Assembly: GCA_021186555.1 (NCBI GenBank)
Contig: JAJKFL010000003.1
Coordinates: forward strand, 30,864,908-30,928,907
Reading direction: 5' to 3'
Length of the DNA stretch: 64,000 nt
DNA from: Reticulitermes speratus
Lineage: Eukaryota > Arthropoda > Insecta > Blattodea > Rhinotermitidae
This document shows, piece by piece, positions 22,216 through 32,879 of this stretch. Both the position numbers and the translations under genes were made by a program. The notes beneath the pieces are model-generated. The model ran no database searches, was not told the origin of the DNA, and saw only the letters and a program-made list of their open reading frames with translations. Numbering within the stretch: the first letter of the stretch is position 1; each line of letters begins with the position of its first letter.

Positions 22216-23204
22216 TAATAGTCGCTTTTCGCAATTTTGCGAACGCACCTAAATATGGAGTATGCAGGCCCAGATGTGTTAAACATTAGTAGAGTTACAT
22301 TCCTTCACCAACTCTATGCCGAAGCTATGAAACCTGCCATTTACATAAAGGCCTTTTATGCGCCCTCATTTTGTCCGGCCGTCTATTCTTGCTTGTAAGA
22401 TCTGAGTGCAGAATAAGTAGACAAAAGAACCACTACAATGAGATGAATGACATCATCGGATGCTTCTTGTCAATGTTTAGGCATTCAGCAGGCGACCTGG
22501 ATACACCACTGCCTATTATCTCTAGCGTCAGTACATTTGCGGCATTCGTTATAATGACGAAATACGTTAAGAAATGAGATTTTTTCCGTTCTGTTGGTTC
22601 ACACAGCACGATGCTATCTGATTCCGACGCTACATACTCTTAGCAAATTACAGCGTCGTTAAATATCACACCTAACTTCAATCTGAACGCATACTAAGGG
22701 CAGGGAACCTGTCACGCCAAAGGACGTTTTTCCAGAGAAAAAGACGACGGTGTGATAAGCAATTTTGTAGTCGGAAGAAAAGAGATGTAATATGCAGCAG
22801 GGTCCTTGTGGAGCCCATGGTCAGTCGGCCAACGAACTAGCCCGCTTTGACAAAACCCTAAAGCTCATTTCCGTAAGATACCTATGTGGTTATTGCGGCC
22901 ACGAGAAGTGCTGTGTTTCTGCGTCATGCTGTGTTTTCTCGGTCTCTGTTCTACACAGTCAACGTTATATGTAGCTTCCACAACACAACGTTATAATATT
23001 AGCCAGATTAGCGTGAATATGAAGACTGCATTCTTTCTTTCGAAGGAATGTGCTGCCTGCAACTTCACGGTACCCTAAAGAAGGAGGCAGCACGTTTCCT
23101 TGAAATAATTGTAGCTATGCACCAAGCTATACAGCGTCACTTCCCAGAAGAAAAGAATCTTCGTTCATTATCCTCTTCACAAGAGAATGTTATAGGATCC
23201 TACC
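22216..23204. other. SINE-E fragment, worn F1-like arm, no gene
   Basis: At 22595-22672 ATTCCGACGCTACAT and ACAGCGTCGTTAAATATCA match the end of SINE-E. At 23085-23150 CACGTTTCCTTGAAATAATT and CAGCGTCACTTCCCAGAAGA look like a worn F1 right arm. No coding region supported. Confidence 0.45.
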
Positions 23205-23400
23205 GTGAGCCAGTTCAATCCAGTTCGCACCTTTCACTTTAAGATTCTGCTCCCATATACACGCACGCCTTCGAAATGGTCACTTCTCTTTAGGTCTCCC
23301 GCCCGGAAGTCTTTGTATATTTCCCGTCCCTGCCGTGCGTGCTACATATACCGCATATCTCAGCATCCTTCGTTTGAGCGCCGTAGTAATATTTGGTGAA
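23205..23400 (+). repeat. R1 repeat fragment
   Basis: In translation: QFNPVRTF, TPSKWSLLFRSPARKSLY, ACYIYRISQHPSF, the same series of motifs as in the 3' half of R1. Eroded. Confidence 0.55.
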
Positions 23401-24218
23401 TAGTGTCAAAACAGAAACAATGTGGCTTATAAAAATTACATTGGTTGTACCTGGCCGATCAAAACCGAAATCTTATTGTATAGCTCCAGTTTCTCTCACA
23501 GCGAATTTAATCAAAATTCAGTAACTAATTCAGGACCTAAAAGGCAAGTCAGACGAACAGACACGACATTACCTGAAGATATTACTGTGTCCCTCCGCGG
23601 AAGGAACGCCTGGGAAGGGTCATCCCAGCGTGTGATAACTGAGAGACATGATTTTTTTAAACTTCGGGTTTTATACGTTGAATTTATTAATAATACCGTT
23701 TTATGGCATTCTATAAAAACCATATTTCGTGATCGACCTAGTATAAAACAGTGTAAAGTATTTTCGGAGTTGTTCGTTTCCAGGACTTGCAAGACGGGAA
23801 ATTGGTGCCTAATTGAAGCTGCGCCATGGTATTTTAACGCGTACGATTAAATGTTACTCTGCTATTCCAAAAGGTGGGGGCGAAGCAAATTTATTTCTAC
23901 TTTTCGTTTTTTCTCACCGGCCATAGGTCTTCCCAATTTTCATCGAGATCATTATACTGCTAGTTATATTTTTCTTTTAGGTATAACTTTCAAGGGGATT
24001 CTCACCAACAAACGCGTCACTACTCGTTTACTATGAATTCCCACAAAAAAAGCAACTTACTTCTAGCACCTTCAAAAACCTCACTCAGGAGTACCTATCG
24101 GATTCGCTTTCTTACGAGAGAACAAATTATTCACTTTGGATTCTCACTGAGAAGCACGTTATTCATGTTCCCAAATTTTCACAATCTGTTTCAAATATGC
24201 ATATATAATATGCAGATG
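23401..24218. other. 142-codon frame, not recognised
   Basis: An open frame at 23422-23850 (plus) has no signal peptide, membrane span or motif I can name. Given the density of worn repeats I do not call it a gene. Confidence 0.4.
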
Positions 24219-24292
24219 TGGAGAACTCGCTTTGGAAGAGGCTACAGACCTGTCGTAAGACAGACTACAGAATGAATGAATGAATATGCAGA
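24219..24292 (+). mobile_element. Non-LTR retrotransposon 3' tip, copy 2
   Basis: Translates as WRTRFGRGYRPVVRQTTE, then TGA within (AATG)n. Only the last about 20 codons survive: an extreme 5' truncation, typical of target-primed reverse transcription. Confidence 0.8.
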
Positions 24293-25232
24293 ATACTGTA
24301 CGATTACGTGTATTAAGACGTATATTAGCTTTCAACATAAGTAGCTCTTATTTACGCAAAACCGGAATCAGAACTGAGATACAGCGTAGAGATTGCAGTT
24401 TGCCTACAGAAACTGTTGTTTAGCAAAGCGTCAGCTTCCTTGCAGATCAACTTCCGGAGCTACAGCTAATGCTGACGGTACTAACAGGTGTCACACACTC
24501 AAAACAAGGCGTGACTTAAACGACAAACAAGTAAAGAGGAATAACGTCACTAATTCAATTATAGTAGGTCTATATTATTTGAGAATATTACTAACTCTGA
24601 AACTGGTAGGTGTATGCTCACGTGATAATATTAAAATCTGTGGGTTAAATTCTAACAGATTTTTGCAACGTCTGCTTGCGTATGGAATTGCTTTAAAAAA
24701 AAATAAGCGTGGATATCTGAAATACAGTGCAGTCTCCTTCACATACAATCTTTGCTGAACAGCATTAATTTGTTAATACGTGAGATCTTCCATCAGGCCA
24801 GAACCTGCTGCTATTTGTGAGAAATACAAGACATTAACACATGCACACGCGCGCCTTGCCAAACCCAAGCAGCTTTAGCTATCAGTTAATCCTACGCAAG
24901 AAATCACACAAGCCACCAACGAAAGATGTTCACACTTTCTAAGAGCTGCTGTCTCGTGCAGTCTAGAATTGTTGCCTATTGGTGCAGCAGCACTTAAGAG
25001 GATAGACAGTATGTGGATTAAAAGAGACCCTGAGATATATAAAACGATAAAGTTCCATGCACTCTTACCTTTGGCACCAGATATAAAAGAGTGGTCAACA
25101 TTCTTCAGCTTCAGGCCTACCTCCGAGACATGCTGGATAACCATTTCAATTACTGAGTTACTGTCTAAAAGTTTCCAAAAATATGCACCATACATTTAAT
25201 GGTTTTAAAAAGTCATAAAATCACTACATATT
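24293..25232. other. No gene seen
   Basis: The frame at 24393-24758 (121 codons) and the minus frame at 24875-25195 (106 codons) show no motif. Confidence 0.45.
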
Positions 25233-25271
25233 CCGACATGTTTCCGTGGCGGCCACCACCGTCATCAGGGG
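25233..25271 (-). ncRNA. Hammerhead-ribozyme-like fold (minus strand)
   Basis: Read on the minus strand: CTGATGA at 25268-25262; helix II pairing 25261-25260 with 25245-25246 and 25258-25255 with 25247-25250, with one bulged base at 25259; GAAA at 25244-25241; then the palindrome ACATGT and a GTC cleavage triplet ending at 25235. Helix I is only two or three G-C pairs. Helix III is palindromic and would need a tight apex or dimer pairing. The core is well kept, but activity is less likely than for the modules at 1599 and 63828. Confidence 0.35.
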
Positions 25272-25940
25272 CTTGGTAAACACTGGGTGCGTAGTGGTGT
25301 TGAAATCATTGAGCACCGTAAAGAACACACAGTACTAGTAGGTGGATGTCATCCAGGATGTACAAGTTCCGGCAGTAGCTGGCACTATGGCAACCAAGTA
25401 ATTACTACGTATATTCTAAACTTGCAGTCTTCAGTGAAAACACCCGAGGTCATAATTAGTCTATGTGTTAATGTGTGTATGTTTATGTGATACCAACTAC
25501 GTGCGTACTGGCATGGCTAGGTGTGAAGCGCAATTGCATCAATTCCTATTCTCAAGAATTTGGTAAGGTGAACAGATTCTAGCATTGTCTCAAGTCTCTA
25601 GTCATAGTCATTGTCTCTAGCATAGTGACTGAATACGAAGCAGATGCAGTGACTAATATTCGATACGAAACCAACGATCCTTAGAGGAAATTGATTCTGG
25701 TCAGTCTGAAGGCCCTCTGCATTATGTTTACACCGAAGAAGGTGCAGATGAAACATTTCACGTTTCGGCGATGATACGGTCAACGCAGATGGAAAAATTA
25801 TAACTTTATTGAACGTAACGCAAAACGTGGAGGCATATAACACAAACTGAAGTTTCAAAAAGTAAAGTTGATAAGAATGTAGCCCTTTCGCACTTGTTTT
25901 ATTATGATACTTTAGCTTGGCATTATGAGCAGCTTCATTT
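25272..25940. other. No gene; long minus frame unrecognised
   Basis: The longest open frame of the window (25598-26101 minus, 167 codons) starts within the F1 copy to the right and has no domain I know. I treat it as chance plus repeat. Confidence 0.45.
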
Positions 25941-26103
25941 CGTGAGTGGTGTTGCTGAAGCTTCAGATCTCCTGGGATGTGATGCTGTTTCGTTGGGTAA
26001 ATAGTTACCGACGTTTCAAAGTATCGTACTGCCTTCATAACGTCGGGAAATACCCAACGGCACAGCGCCACACTCCAGAAGTCTTGAACCTTCAGATTCA
26101 TTT
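25941..26103. mobile_element. F1 foldback repeat
   Basis: Left: GAAGCTTCAGATCTCCTGGG, GTTGGGTAAATAGTTACCGA, CGTTTC. Right: AACGTCGGGAAATACCCAAC, CACACTCCAGAAGTCTTGAA, CCTTCAGATTC. The two are inverted around about 30 bases. Confidence 0.75.
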
Positions 26104-26446
26104 TCTATAATAATCTACAAACTGTGCAAAACACCAACACAAAACTATACATTTTTGTTACTCTCTCTTCTGACTAAAAGATTTCCTACATGTTTTTGTT
26201 TTACATTCTATTTTCCTACACTGTCTTATGCCTGACCAATATCTGCTTAAAGACCATACAACACCACAACAAGAATAAATTAATCTTGCCCGCCGATCAG
26301 AGGAGGAAGCTACAGCAAGGCGTCCAAAAATACTGACACACCTTTTCTGGCGACAGGAGTGTTTCGGTACAAGATTTTCAAAACATTTTCGAACCATGCC
26401 AATATGTATAGCAATATCATAAACCCTACACGACAAAGAAGCAGTT
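26104..26446. other. No gene seen
   Basis: Nothing recognised. Confidence 0.5.
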
Positions 26447-26583
26447 CATTCATTCATTCATTCATTCTGTTGCCTGTCTTGCGACAGGTTCGCAGCTCCT
26501 TCCAAAGCGAGTTCTCCAGAGAATGCAATCTAACACTTCCTCTTTCAAATGTCAGTGTCTCCTCTTTTCCTTAAGGTCATACA
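26447..26583 (-). mobile_element. Non-LTR retrotransposon 3' end, copy 3
   Basis: A TTCATTCATTCATTCATTC run (the AATG tail on the other strand), then GCCTGTCTTGCGACAGGTTC, CTTCCAAAGCGAGTTCTCCA and TCCTCTTTTCCTTAAGGTCA, matching the 41341 copy. Truncated after the EEALDRTLW region. Confidence 0.75.
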
Positions 26584-26613
26584 GTAGCTGCGTACGAAGT
26601 AGTTCATACAGCC

Positions 26614-26787
26614 ATTAATGGTGTTTATTGCTGTATACGTTATTCGGATGGTTCATATTGTTATTAGTGTTGTTTGCTGCTGTAATCCTACATGTCAAGC
26701 GAATGGTCCTTATCGTTATTAGTGGTGTTCATTGCAGTATACGTCACGCGAATGGTTCTTCCTGTTATTAGTAGTGGTTTATAACAG
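26614..26787. repeat. Degenerate roughly 50 bp tandem repeat
   Basis: Three units of 49, 55 and 49 bases (26614, 26663, 26718) and a partial fourth (26767), each beginning ATTA.TG.TGTT.ATTGC and containing GAATGGTTC or its near match. Old and diverged. Confidence 0.65.
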
Positions 26788-27060
26788 TCGAACTGCGAAA
26801 TCTTCAAGTGGGCAGTGAAACTGGAAACACGTCTTGTGGCAGAAACATGAATGGCGGATGGCGTTTATTCCTGTCGACTTAGTCACAGTCGTTGCGGTTC
26901 GTACGTAGAGTGTATGACGCAGTTGTGCATCTAAACGCTTGCAGTCACACAATAACATTCTTAAACGTACAAATGAACAGATATTATATACATTCGACGT
27001 ACTGTTATAACTGTTGCCCACGGCAGCAACACACACACCGAGTGAACTTATTAACAAAAT

Positions 27061-27245
27061 GTAACTGTTACACATTGAATGTCGAGGTCGAGTGGTTAGG
27101 ACTTCTGCTTCCTTTTTCGGATGTCTCACTTGAAATCTCTGCGCGAAGACCAGCTATCCTGATTGAGGTTCTATCGTGGTTTTCCTCAGTTCATTCAAAA
27201 AATTAGCGGCTAGTTCTTTAAATCACGCCACGATCACGTCCTAAA
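27061..27245 (+). mobile_element. SINE-E copy (worn)
   Basis: GGTCGAGTGGTTAGGACTTC is box-A-like; then TGGTTTTCCTCAGTTCATTC, GCTAGTTCTTTAAATCACGC, CACGATCACGTCCTAAATCC. This is the block order of a common insect SINE. Box B is not evident. Confidence 0.5.
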
Positions 27246-27286
27246 TCCTGTCCGTGTGCACGCCATGATGGCATAGGGGGACAGAG

Positions 27287-27288
<2 letters not shown>
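27246..27288 (-). mobile_element. SINE-B fragment (copy 7)
   Basis: CCTGTCCGTGTGCACGCCAT, GATGGCATAGGGGGACAGAG: the tail-proximal end of SINE-B, broken off at the ATT microsatellite. Confidence 0.6.

Positions 27289-27328
<40 letters not shown>
27289..27328. repeat. (ATT)n microsatellite
   Basis: About 13 uninterrupted ATT triplets. Confidence 0.95.
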
Positions 27329-27503
27329 GGCAGTACAAATCCAAGCTTTAAGTCCTATAGTTCATATAATACTGAGGAAGTCCCATCACTTCTCATTCCC
27401 AAAAACCCACGCCAACTAGGCACTGAAAAAAAAGGCATCATAAATTCTTATGAGAACTTCCTAAAATCACAGAAGCAATATTTGACATTCTTACGGCGGT
27501 GAA

Positions 27504-27686
27504 TATGACTATTACTGTCTTTAGTGGACGTGACGCTGTTTGGTTTGGTGGCAATTTACCAACTTTTCGGAAGAAATTCCTCACCGCTCTGCTGTGCGTG
27601 TCTGACTTTTCTACCGTGAAGATGGAGGCAGTAAATTGCAATCACAGTAAGCGGCGCCACACCACAGAACACAGTAATCGTCACCC
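27504..27686. mobile_element. F1 foldback repeat
   Basis: Left: ATGACTATTACTGTC, GTGACGCTGTTTGGTTTGGT, GGCAATTTACC. Right: GTAAATTGCAATCACAGTAA, GCGGCGCCACACCACAGAAC, ACAGTAATCGTCAC, its inverse. The centre keeps GTGAAGATGGAGGCA, where the first core C has become G. Confidence 0.7.
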
Positions 27687-28882
27687 GTACTATTTTCAGC
27701 AATAATACAGCAACCACGCATGATGACGCCACGATGTACCCCTGCAACCCCTGAGTGTCTGCAGTCTGTTGGCCCATTAAACCAATAGCAGACACTCTGC
27801 GGTAACCAGGACCTGAACCTAGTATCCGCCATTCCTCAACCCACCCATCCATCACTTCCAAATGACGTCATAAACTGCTGAAGTCTCGTTGTATGCATTA
27901 GCACGGGAAGATAATGGTGCAGAGGAAGTCTGAATCAAGGTTCGCCAATTCTAAACCCATTGACGGTAAGTAATACAGCGAAAGAGACAGAAATACACAA
28001 CCTTGAATAGGACGACTGACGTACAGTCAAGTAATGGTATAAATGAACCATCGCGGTTTCATCCAACACTTTTGTACTCACCGGCGCCTTCCAGTCGAAT
28101 AAATATTTAGCTAAGCCATCAGTAGAGAGGGTTGCGAGAGCGACTGAGAGGACTCAAAGTTCTGGAGAAGAAAACAGTACCACATCATCGACAGGGAAGT
28201 CAGCTATGATGAAAACTTAAATTCAGCGAGAGGACAGACGGATATCTGTGAATGCGGTTACTTGCTTGTTGATAAGTGTGGGGGGAGTCCTTTCGGCCAA
28301 ATATTACCTGCTTTTCAAACACTGGCCCTATGGCTGGTTTTTCAAACACTGGCTCTATGGCTGGTATTCGATTCTCGGTACAATCACGATTTATCCTCCT
28401 TGCCACGGCTCCGAGACCCAACTGAGTGCTGTGGGCAATGCGGCCGTAGCTGACTGGTCACCTACAACGTTAGTGTAACAATGTGCGATACGTTACATCC
28501 ACGTCCCTGTACGCCTTCACAGCGCGGTGCTTAGGTGCTGGAAAAATTCTGAACTTATTTCAAGTATATGATTTGTATGCCATTTAACGACGCTGTTTTG
28601 GCCCTTAGTCAATCTGTGATAAAAAGAAAGTGTACACAGGCCTAGTTCCACCGTCGCTGAACAGCTCAACTACTGTGTGCGTTTATTCATTTAATCATTT
28701 GAAGCACTTAACTCATCCCGTTACCAAGTTACAATATGAAGCCACATTACGTGAAGTATTAAACTGTAAACGAAGATGTGATGAGATACCGACTGAGCCT
28801 CGTATGTATACTTTCCTTGCGATATTAATTACTATTCAGTCCTGTAATTAGCAACAATTATTCGTCTCACAAAGCTCATTCT
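27687..28882. other. No gene; 26 bp tandem duplication
   Basis: At 28311-28363 a segment CAAACACTGGC.CTATGGCTG occurs twice in tandem. At 28575-28622 a minus-strand SINE-E end (AACAGCGTCGTTAAATGGCA on that strand) is seen. No coding region supported. Confidence 0.55.
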
Positions 28883-29152
28883 GCCGATCCCGCTGGCCGT
28901 GCGGTTTCAGGCGTAGGCCTACCGCCGTTCTCTTGCTGGGATTGCGGGTTCGAATCCTGCCGGGGGCATGACTGTCTGTCTGTTGTGGATGTTGTGTGTT
29001 GTCACGTAGAGGTCTCTGCGAAGGGCCGATCCTTCGTCCAGGGGAGTCCTACCGAGTGTGGTGTGTCTGAGTGTGATCAGGTGCAGCAATAACCCTCTAT
29101 ACCTACAATGAGTAGGCAGAAGAGGTCAAACTAAGAAAGAAAGAAAGAAAGA
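28883..29152 (+). mobile_element. SINE-A copy 5, (GAAA)n-tail type
   Basis: Head CTGGCCGTGCGGTTTCAGGC, box B GGTTCGAATCC; body; then a CAATAACCCTCTATACCTAC, AATGAGTAGGCAGAAGAGG tail and GAAAGAAAGAAAGAAAG. The tail matches the 6036 copy base for base over long stretches. Confidence 0.9.
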
Positions 29153-29233
29153 TCGTTCTGTTGCACACCTATCTCACAGATAAGACGCGTATATTATTCA
29201 TACTTACCACATACATATGTGTGTGTATTTATA

Positions 29234-29398
29234 CAGTCGAACTCGGTTATAACGTCATGAGACTGAATATTTTGTGTCGTTATAACCGGGGAGTATAATG
29301 TTATGGTTAACAGTGACGAATTAATTGGTTCCACAGAATATCTGACTCTATAAGCGAGGTGTCGTATAAACCGATGTCGTTATAACCGGGTTCTACTG
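29234..29398. mobile_element. pogo/Tc1-mariner-type MITE, 165 bp
   Basis: The terminal inverted repeats begin CAGTCGAACTCGGTTATAAC (left) and, on the other strand, CAGTAGAACCCGGTTATAAC (right), extending for roughly 25 bases. A TA dinucleotide sits on each side (29232-29233, 29399-29400), the target duplication of Tc1/mariner superfamily elements. No transposase frame; non-autonomous. Confidence 0.9.
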
Positions 29399-29834
29399 TA
29401 TATATATTATTCGTCTTCATATCAATTTAAAACTATAAATAGGCTATGACTATAAATGACTATAATCACTATAAATAGGACTACAGCTCCAGGCAGGATA
29501 AACATAATGTCCTGTCACTCCGGCATGCACGTAAGTGAACTACATGCGATTTGTTGTACATATCTTATCGTTCGGGACTGGGTTCACATCTTGCCCCTGC
29601 ATCGTGTAATGGACACAGAGAGTTATGGTCTATATTATAAGTAATATGAAGTGAGTTGTGCTTCGACTAACAATTGACACTTCATATAGTACGCGAAGCA
29701 GCGCTACGAAAACTGAATTATACCGCATGCATATACTACGTGTTTGAATTCTTTTATCGATGGTAGCATCTCAAAGACTATAGGCATATGGCCTAAAATG
29801 GCAGCGGAATTTGGAAGCACGCGATCGTAGCCTA
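29399..29834. other. No gene seen
   Basis: Repeated CTATAAAT near 29434-29477. Otherwise nothing recognised. Confidence 0.5.
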
Positions 29835-30115
29835 ATGAAGGATCATTGTGGCATTTGTTTATAGGGGATGAGTACCACCACGAGAAGTCTCAGAACATAG
29901 CCGGTGACCCAACTGTGATTCGAACCTGGAATTACCCGAACACAAGTCAGGAGCGTTACTGCTTCAGCCAGCTTGCTCAATACCTCAATTAGGTTATGAC
30001 CACTTCCTTTCGAGTCCTTTCTAATCACTCACTAATCTTTCCATCATTCGACGCTATAGAATAGTTCTGAGTTACTAAGAACATCGTTAAATAAACCATA
30101 AATATTTAAATAAAT
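29835..30115. mobile_element. tRNA-like head (minus) joined to SINE-E end (plus)
   Basis: On the minus strand, about 29990-29915, GCTGGCTGAAGCAGT (box-A-like) and CCAGGTTCGAATCACAG (box B) form a tRNA-like head. To the right, on the plus strand, GACCACTTCCTTTCGAGTCC, ATCATTCGACGCTATAGAA and AACATCGTTAAATAAACC match the end of SINE-E at 41750. Head and end point in opposite directions, so these are probably two insertions side by side. Confidence 0.5.
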
Positions 30116-30580
30116 TGAATCAGAAACTGAGGAAGTTGATTAAAGCGATACCGCTTCTGACTTTACATGGTTTTCACCAGTCACTCCAAGCAAATGACGA
30201 GACAGTACATACTTTGAGATAGATGGCAACACTGTCGTCGCCTGTCATTTCAGGTTCACCGAACTAACCCAATATGTGACCAAACGTACTGTACGAAAAT
30301 CGACCAGAACAGCTGGTCTCGAGACTCGTAACTCAAAAATGTGCCACAACAGTTTCATATTCGACTTTGCACAGGAACAAAAGAAGTAGAAGCCGCTTTC
30401 TAGCCATGTTACTAGCAGTAGGATTATATGGCTTCCAGCAGCAGCAAAAGGAAGGCAATGTGATGCTGCTCCCTGCATTCTGCACTCAATGTGTAAGGCA
30501 GATTAACATCCCATAGCGACCCCCAATTTTAAACTTCAGTAGTCGTAATTATGCGACGAACTTCCTGGTGCAGGCACGAT
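30116..30580. other. No gene seen
   Basis: Nothing recognised. Confidence 0.5.
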
Positions 30581-30720
30581 AAAGGTAAAGTTGTCCCTGT
30601 GCATGCAGTAAAGGTGAATAATGGAAGCGGAGATTTAGCTCCACTCATTCTTAACCTCGGCACTTGATAGAGGCAAGCGGTCAGCTTCATGCCCAGGCCT
30701 CTTCATCACCAAGAAAGAAC
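30581..30720 (-). mobile_element. SINE-B copy 4 (head missing)
   Basis: GGTAAAGTTGTCCCTGTGCA, TTAGCTCCACTCATTCTTAA, CCTCGGCACTTGATAGAGG, then CCAAGAAAGAACC. 5'-truncated. Confidence 0.7.
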
Positions 30721-31559
30721 CTCGGATAACCACTGAATACGTCTGAGGCGTACAGCGGGCTTGCCTCGCCAACTGATACCTCACATCATTAATACCACAA
30801 GGAGAAAGGATAAACGGTACAAACCAATTGAAATTATTTTGTTGGTGAACGGAAAAAATTAGTCGGCTGTAAAATGGCAATTTTTCCACTTGGATAAAGT
30901 GCAGGCCAATGTAATGAAGAGATCCGCGGATCACTGGCCGATGGAAACTGCATTTTGTTTTCGGGACTTCTGCGCATTAAAATCCAATAATATTGCCACC
31001 GCCTGCACTACTCTCCGAGATCATCAAGTGTCCGAAACATTTACGTAACAGAGACTAGCAAAATTACACGACCGTCGATCAGTGACAGAGTAATTTTGTG
31101 CTAAACAGAATACCAGAATACGCAGGAATTCAAATACACAGCAAGTGTCATGGCTCAGCACTGAACAGCAAATTATTGTCGCCAGCTATAATAATGAGAC
31201 TTTAGTAGTTATTTCCAAGAAAACAAACAAGAGGAAGAGAGCAAAGAATGCTGTGGCGCGCTGCACGTGCATTCACCACTCTGCTGCTGCTTCATTCTAC
31301 TTGTCTTAATTTATTATGTTGCTTTATTGTTATTACTTCCTTCTCATCCATGGACGCTGTGCCCAGGTTAAATGGTTGCTACGTCATCATTTTCACAAAT
31401 GACATGAGAGAACCACTAGCAGTGATGACTAGGGACAAGCTGTAGCAATGAAGGCAACAAAAAACTGCAGAAAGTGTACAGTCTATCTACAGTACGCAAA
31501 ATTTTAGAACTCGTTCACTGTTTACTGTCAGACAATCAAGCAGGCCCTACATCGACGAG
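30721..31559. other. No gene seen
   Basis: Nothing recognised. Confidence 0.45.
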
Positions 31560-31830
31560 TGTGCACAGCGGTTTACTTGACTTATAGGTTCTTCAACGAC
31601 AATCTTCCAACTGCATAGATTGAACAAGAGTAACACAAGACGACCATAAATTATAAGCACATAAGAGCCTGAAACAATGCCATTGTGACCAATTTGAGGA
31701 CAGTCGTACAGCAAGAATAGGGAAAACTGTGAAAAATCTCAGCAGGAAATTTTGGAGCCCGGCCGGAATTCGAACCTGGTAACTCACAGATAAAAGTGTA
31801 CGGCGTTAACGCACCACCAATTTACTTAAT
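31560..31830 (-). mobile_element. Possible tRNA-derived SINE (worn)
   Basis: On the minus strand CCAGGTTCGAATTCCGGCCG (31757-31780 region) fits box B and GGTGCGTTAACGCCG lies where box A should be. The body is not matched to another copy here. Confidence 0.4.
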
Positions 31831-31876
31831 GCATAGGTGTCTTCTTTTGTATTCGAGATACTAAGATACATCATAT

Positions 31877-32136
31877 GCCGATCCTAGTGGCCGTGCGGTC
31901 TAAGGCGTGGGTCTGCGGCCGCTCGCTTACTAGGAATCGTGGGTTCGAATCCCACCGGGGGCATGGATGTCTGTCTCTTGTGAGTGTTGTGTGTTGTCAG
32001 GTAGAGGTCTCTGCGACGAGCTGGTCCCTCGTCCAGAGGAGTCCTACCGAACGTGGTGTGTCTATCAGTGTGATCGTGAAGCGTCGTACAATGACGAGGC
32101 CTAGGCTCCCTAAGGGCTGTCGAGCCATAAAAAAAA
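31877..32136 (+). mobile_element. SINE-A copy 6, full length with 14 bp TSD
   Basis: Best SINE-A copy. Box A TGGCCGTGCGG (31888-31898), box B GGTTCGAATCC (31942-31952), body GTCAGGTAGAGGTCTCTGCG and GAGGAGTCCTACCGA, tail GGGCTGTCGAGCCAT then an A-run. Perfect duplication AAGATACATCATAT at 31863-31876 and 32137-32150. The A-run tail suggests a poly(A)-recognising LINE partner, unlike the (AATG)n LINE seen in this window. Confidence 0.95.
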
Positions 32137-32150
32137 AAGATACATCATAT

Positions 32151-32501
32151 ATTAATTATGCATGTTATTCCACTCAATAAAATGACAAAATTGTACCTCT
32201 GACCACGAGTACAGCCAACAAGTCATTTCCTCTGACTTATCATGCAGCTATAAATATTTTGCTTATTCAGTAGGGACAGATGACTGAGAAAGTTCCCTGA
32301 AATAATGTAACTAAGCTGACCACTCCGCAGAAACAATTCCTCAGACAGTGTTCCACTGAATATTTAGAAAATGCACGTCCTGAAACGTACTTCAGTCCGC
32401 ATTTGGTCGCATAGAGCCAATGCCACTTGACGACTTTACGTGGTCGAGTTGGCTCGGTTTTCGCTGATATACGAGAGTCGGTCAGAAAATAAGTCCATAT
32501 G
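32151..32501. other. No gene seen
   Basis: Nothing recognised. Confidence 0.5.
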
Positions 32502-32509
32502 GCCTATGA

Positions 32510-32857
32510 CAGGGGTGGCCAAACCGCGGCTCGCGAGCCACATGCGGCTCTTTGACATATAATGTGCGGCTCGCGGAAATATGTTGGCTGAGCTCCTTTG
32601 TGCATTACAACTCATATAAAAGTCAAATAAAAAAATTTCAAGCTTTATAATTATTTACCGGGTATAAACTGTGAGTCCACTGGACTAAAACGTAAGTTTA
32701 ATGTTCATGGGAGTACATATATTTAAGAATTTTTGTAACAAAATGTGCATGTAACAATAAAAACGTGCTGTGTAATATTTGTTAATGTCTTGCGGCTCTC
32801 AAACATCTGATGTTTATCGTATGTGGCTCTTACGTTAAGCAAGTTTGGCCACCCCTG
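32510..32857. mobile_element. hAT-type MITE, 348 bp, perfect 8 bp TSD
   Basis: Termini CAGGGGTGGCCAAAC and GTTTGGCCACCCCTG are perfect 15 bp inverted repeats. The flanks carry GCCTATGA on both sides (32502-32509, 32858-32865), the 8 bp duplication of hAT transposons. Subterminal GCGGCTC motifs recur inside both ends. No transposase frame; non-autonomous. The intact ends suggest a fairly recent insertion. Confidence 0.95.
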
Positions 32858-32879
32858 GCCTATGACATCGTAAGTAAAG

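Noticed and set aside
23422-23850. 142-codon plus-strand frame as a gene
   Set aside because: No motif, next to worn R1 repeat, and a frame this long is not rare by chance in 64 kb on six frames.
25598-26101. Longest open frame (167 codons, minus)
   Set aside because: It begins inside an F1 foldback arm, has no recognisable domain and no supporting splice or promoter context.
31888-31960. True tRNA gene
   Set aside because: Box A and box B are present, but the sequence continues as a SINE body with poly(A) and a target duplication, and no acceptor-stem pairing is evident. The other tRNA-like heads fail likewise.
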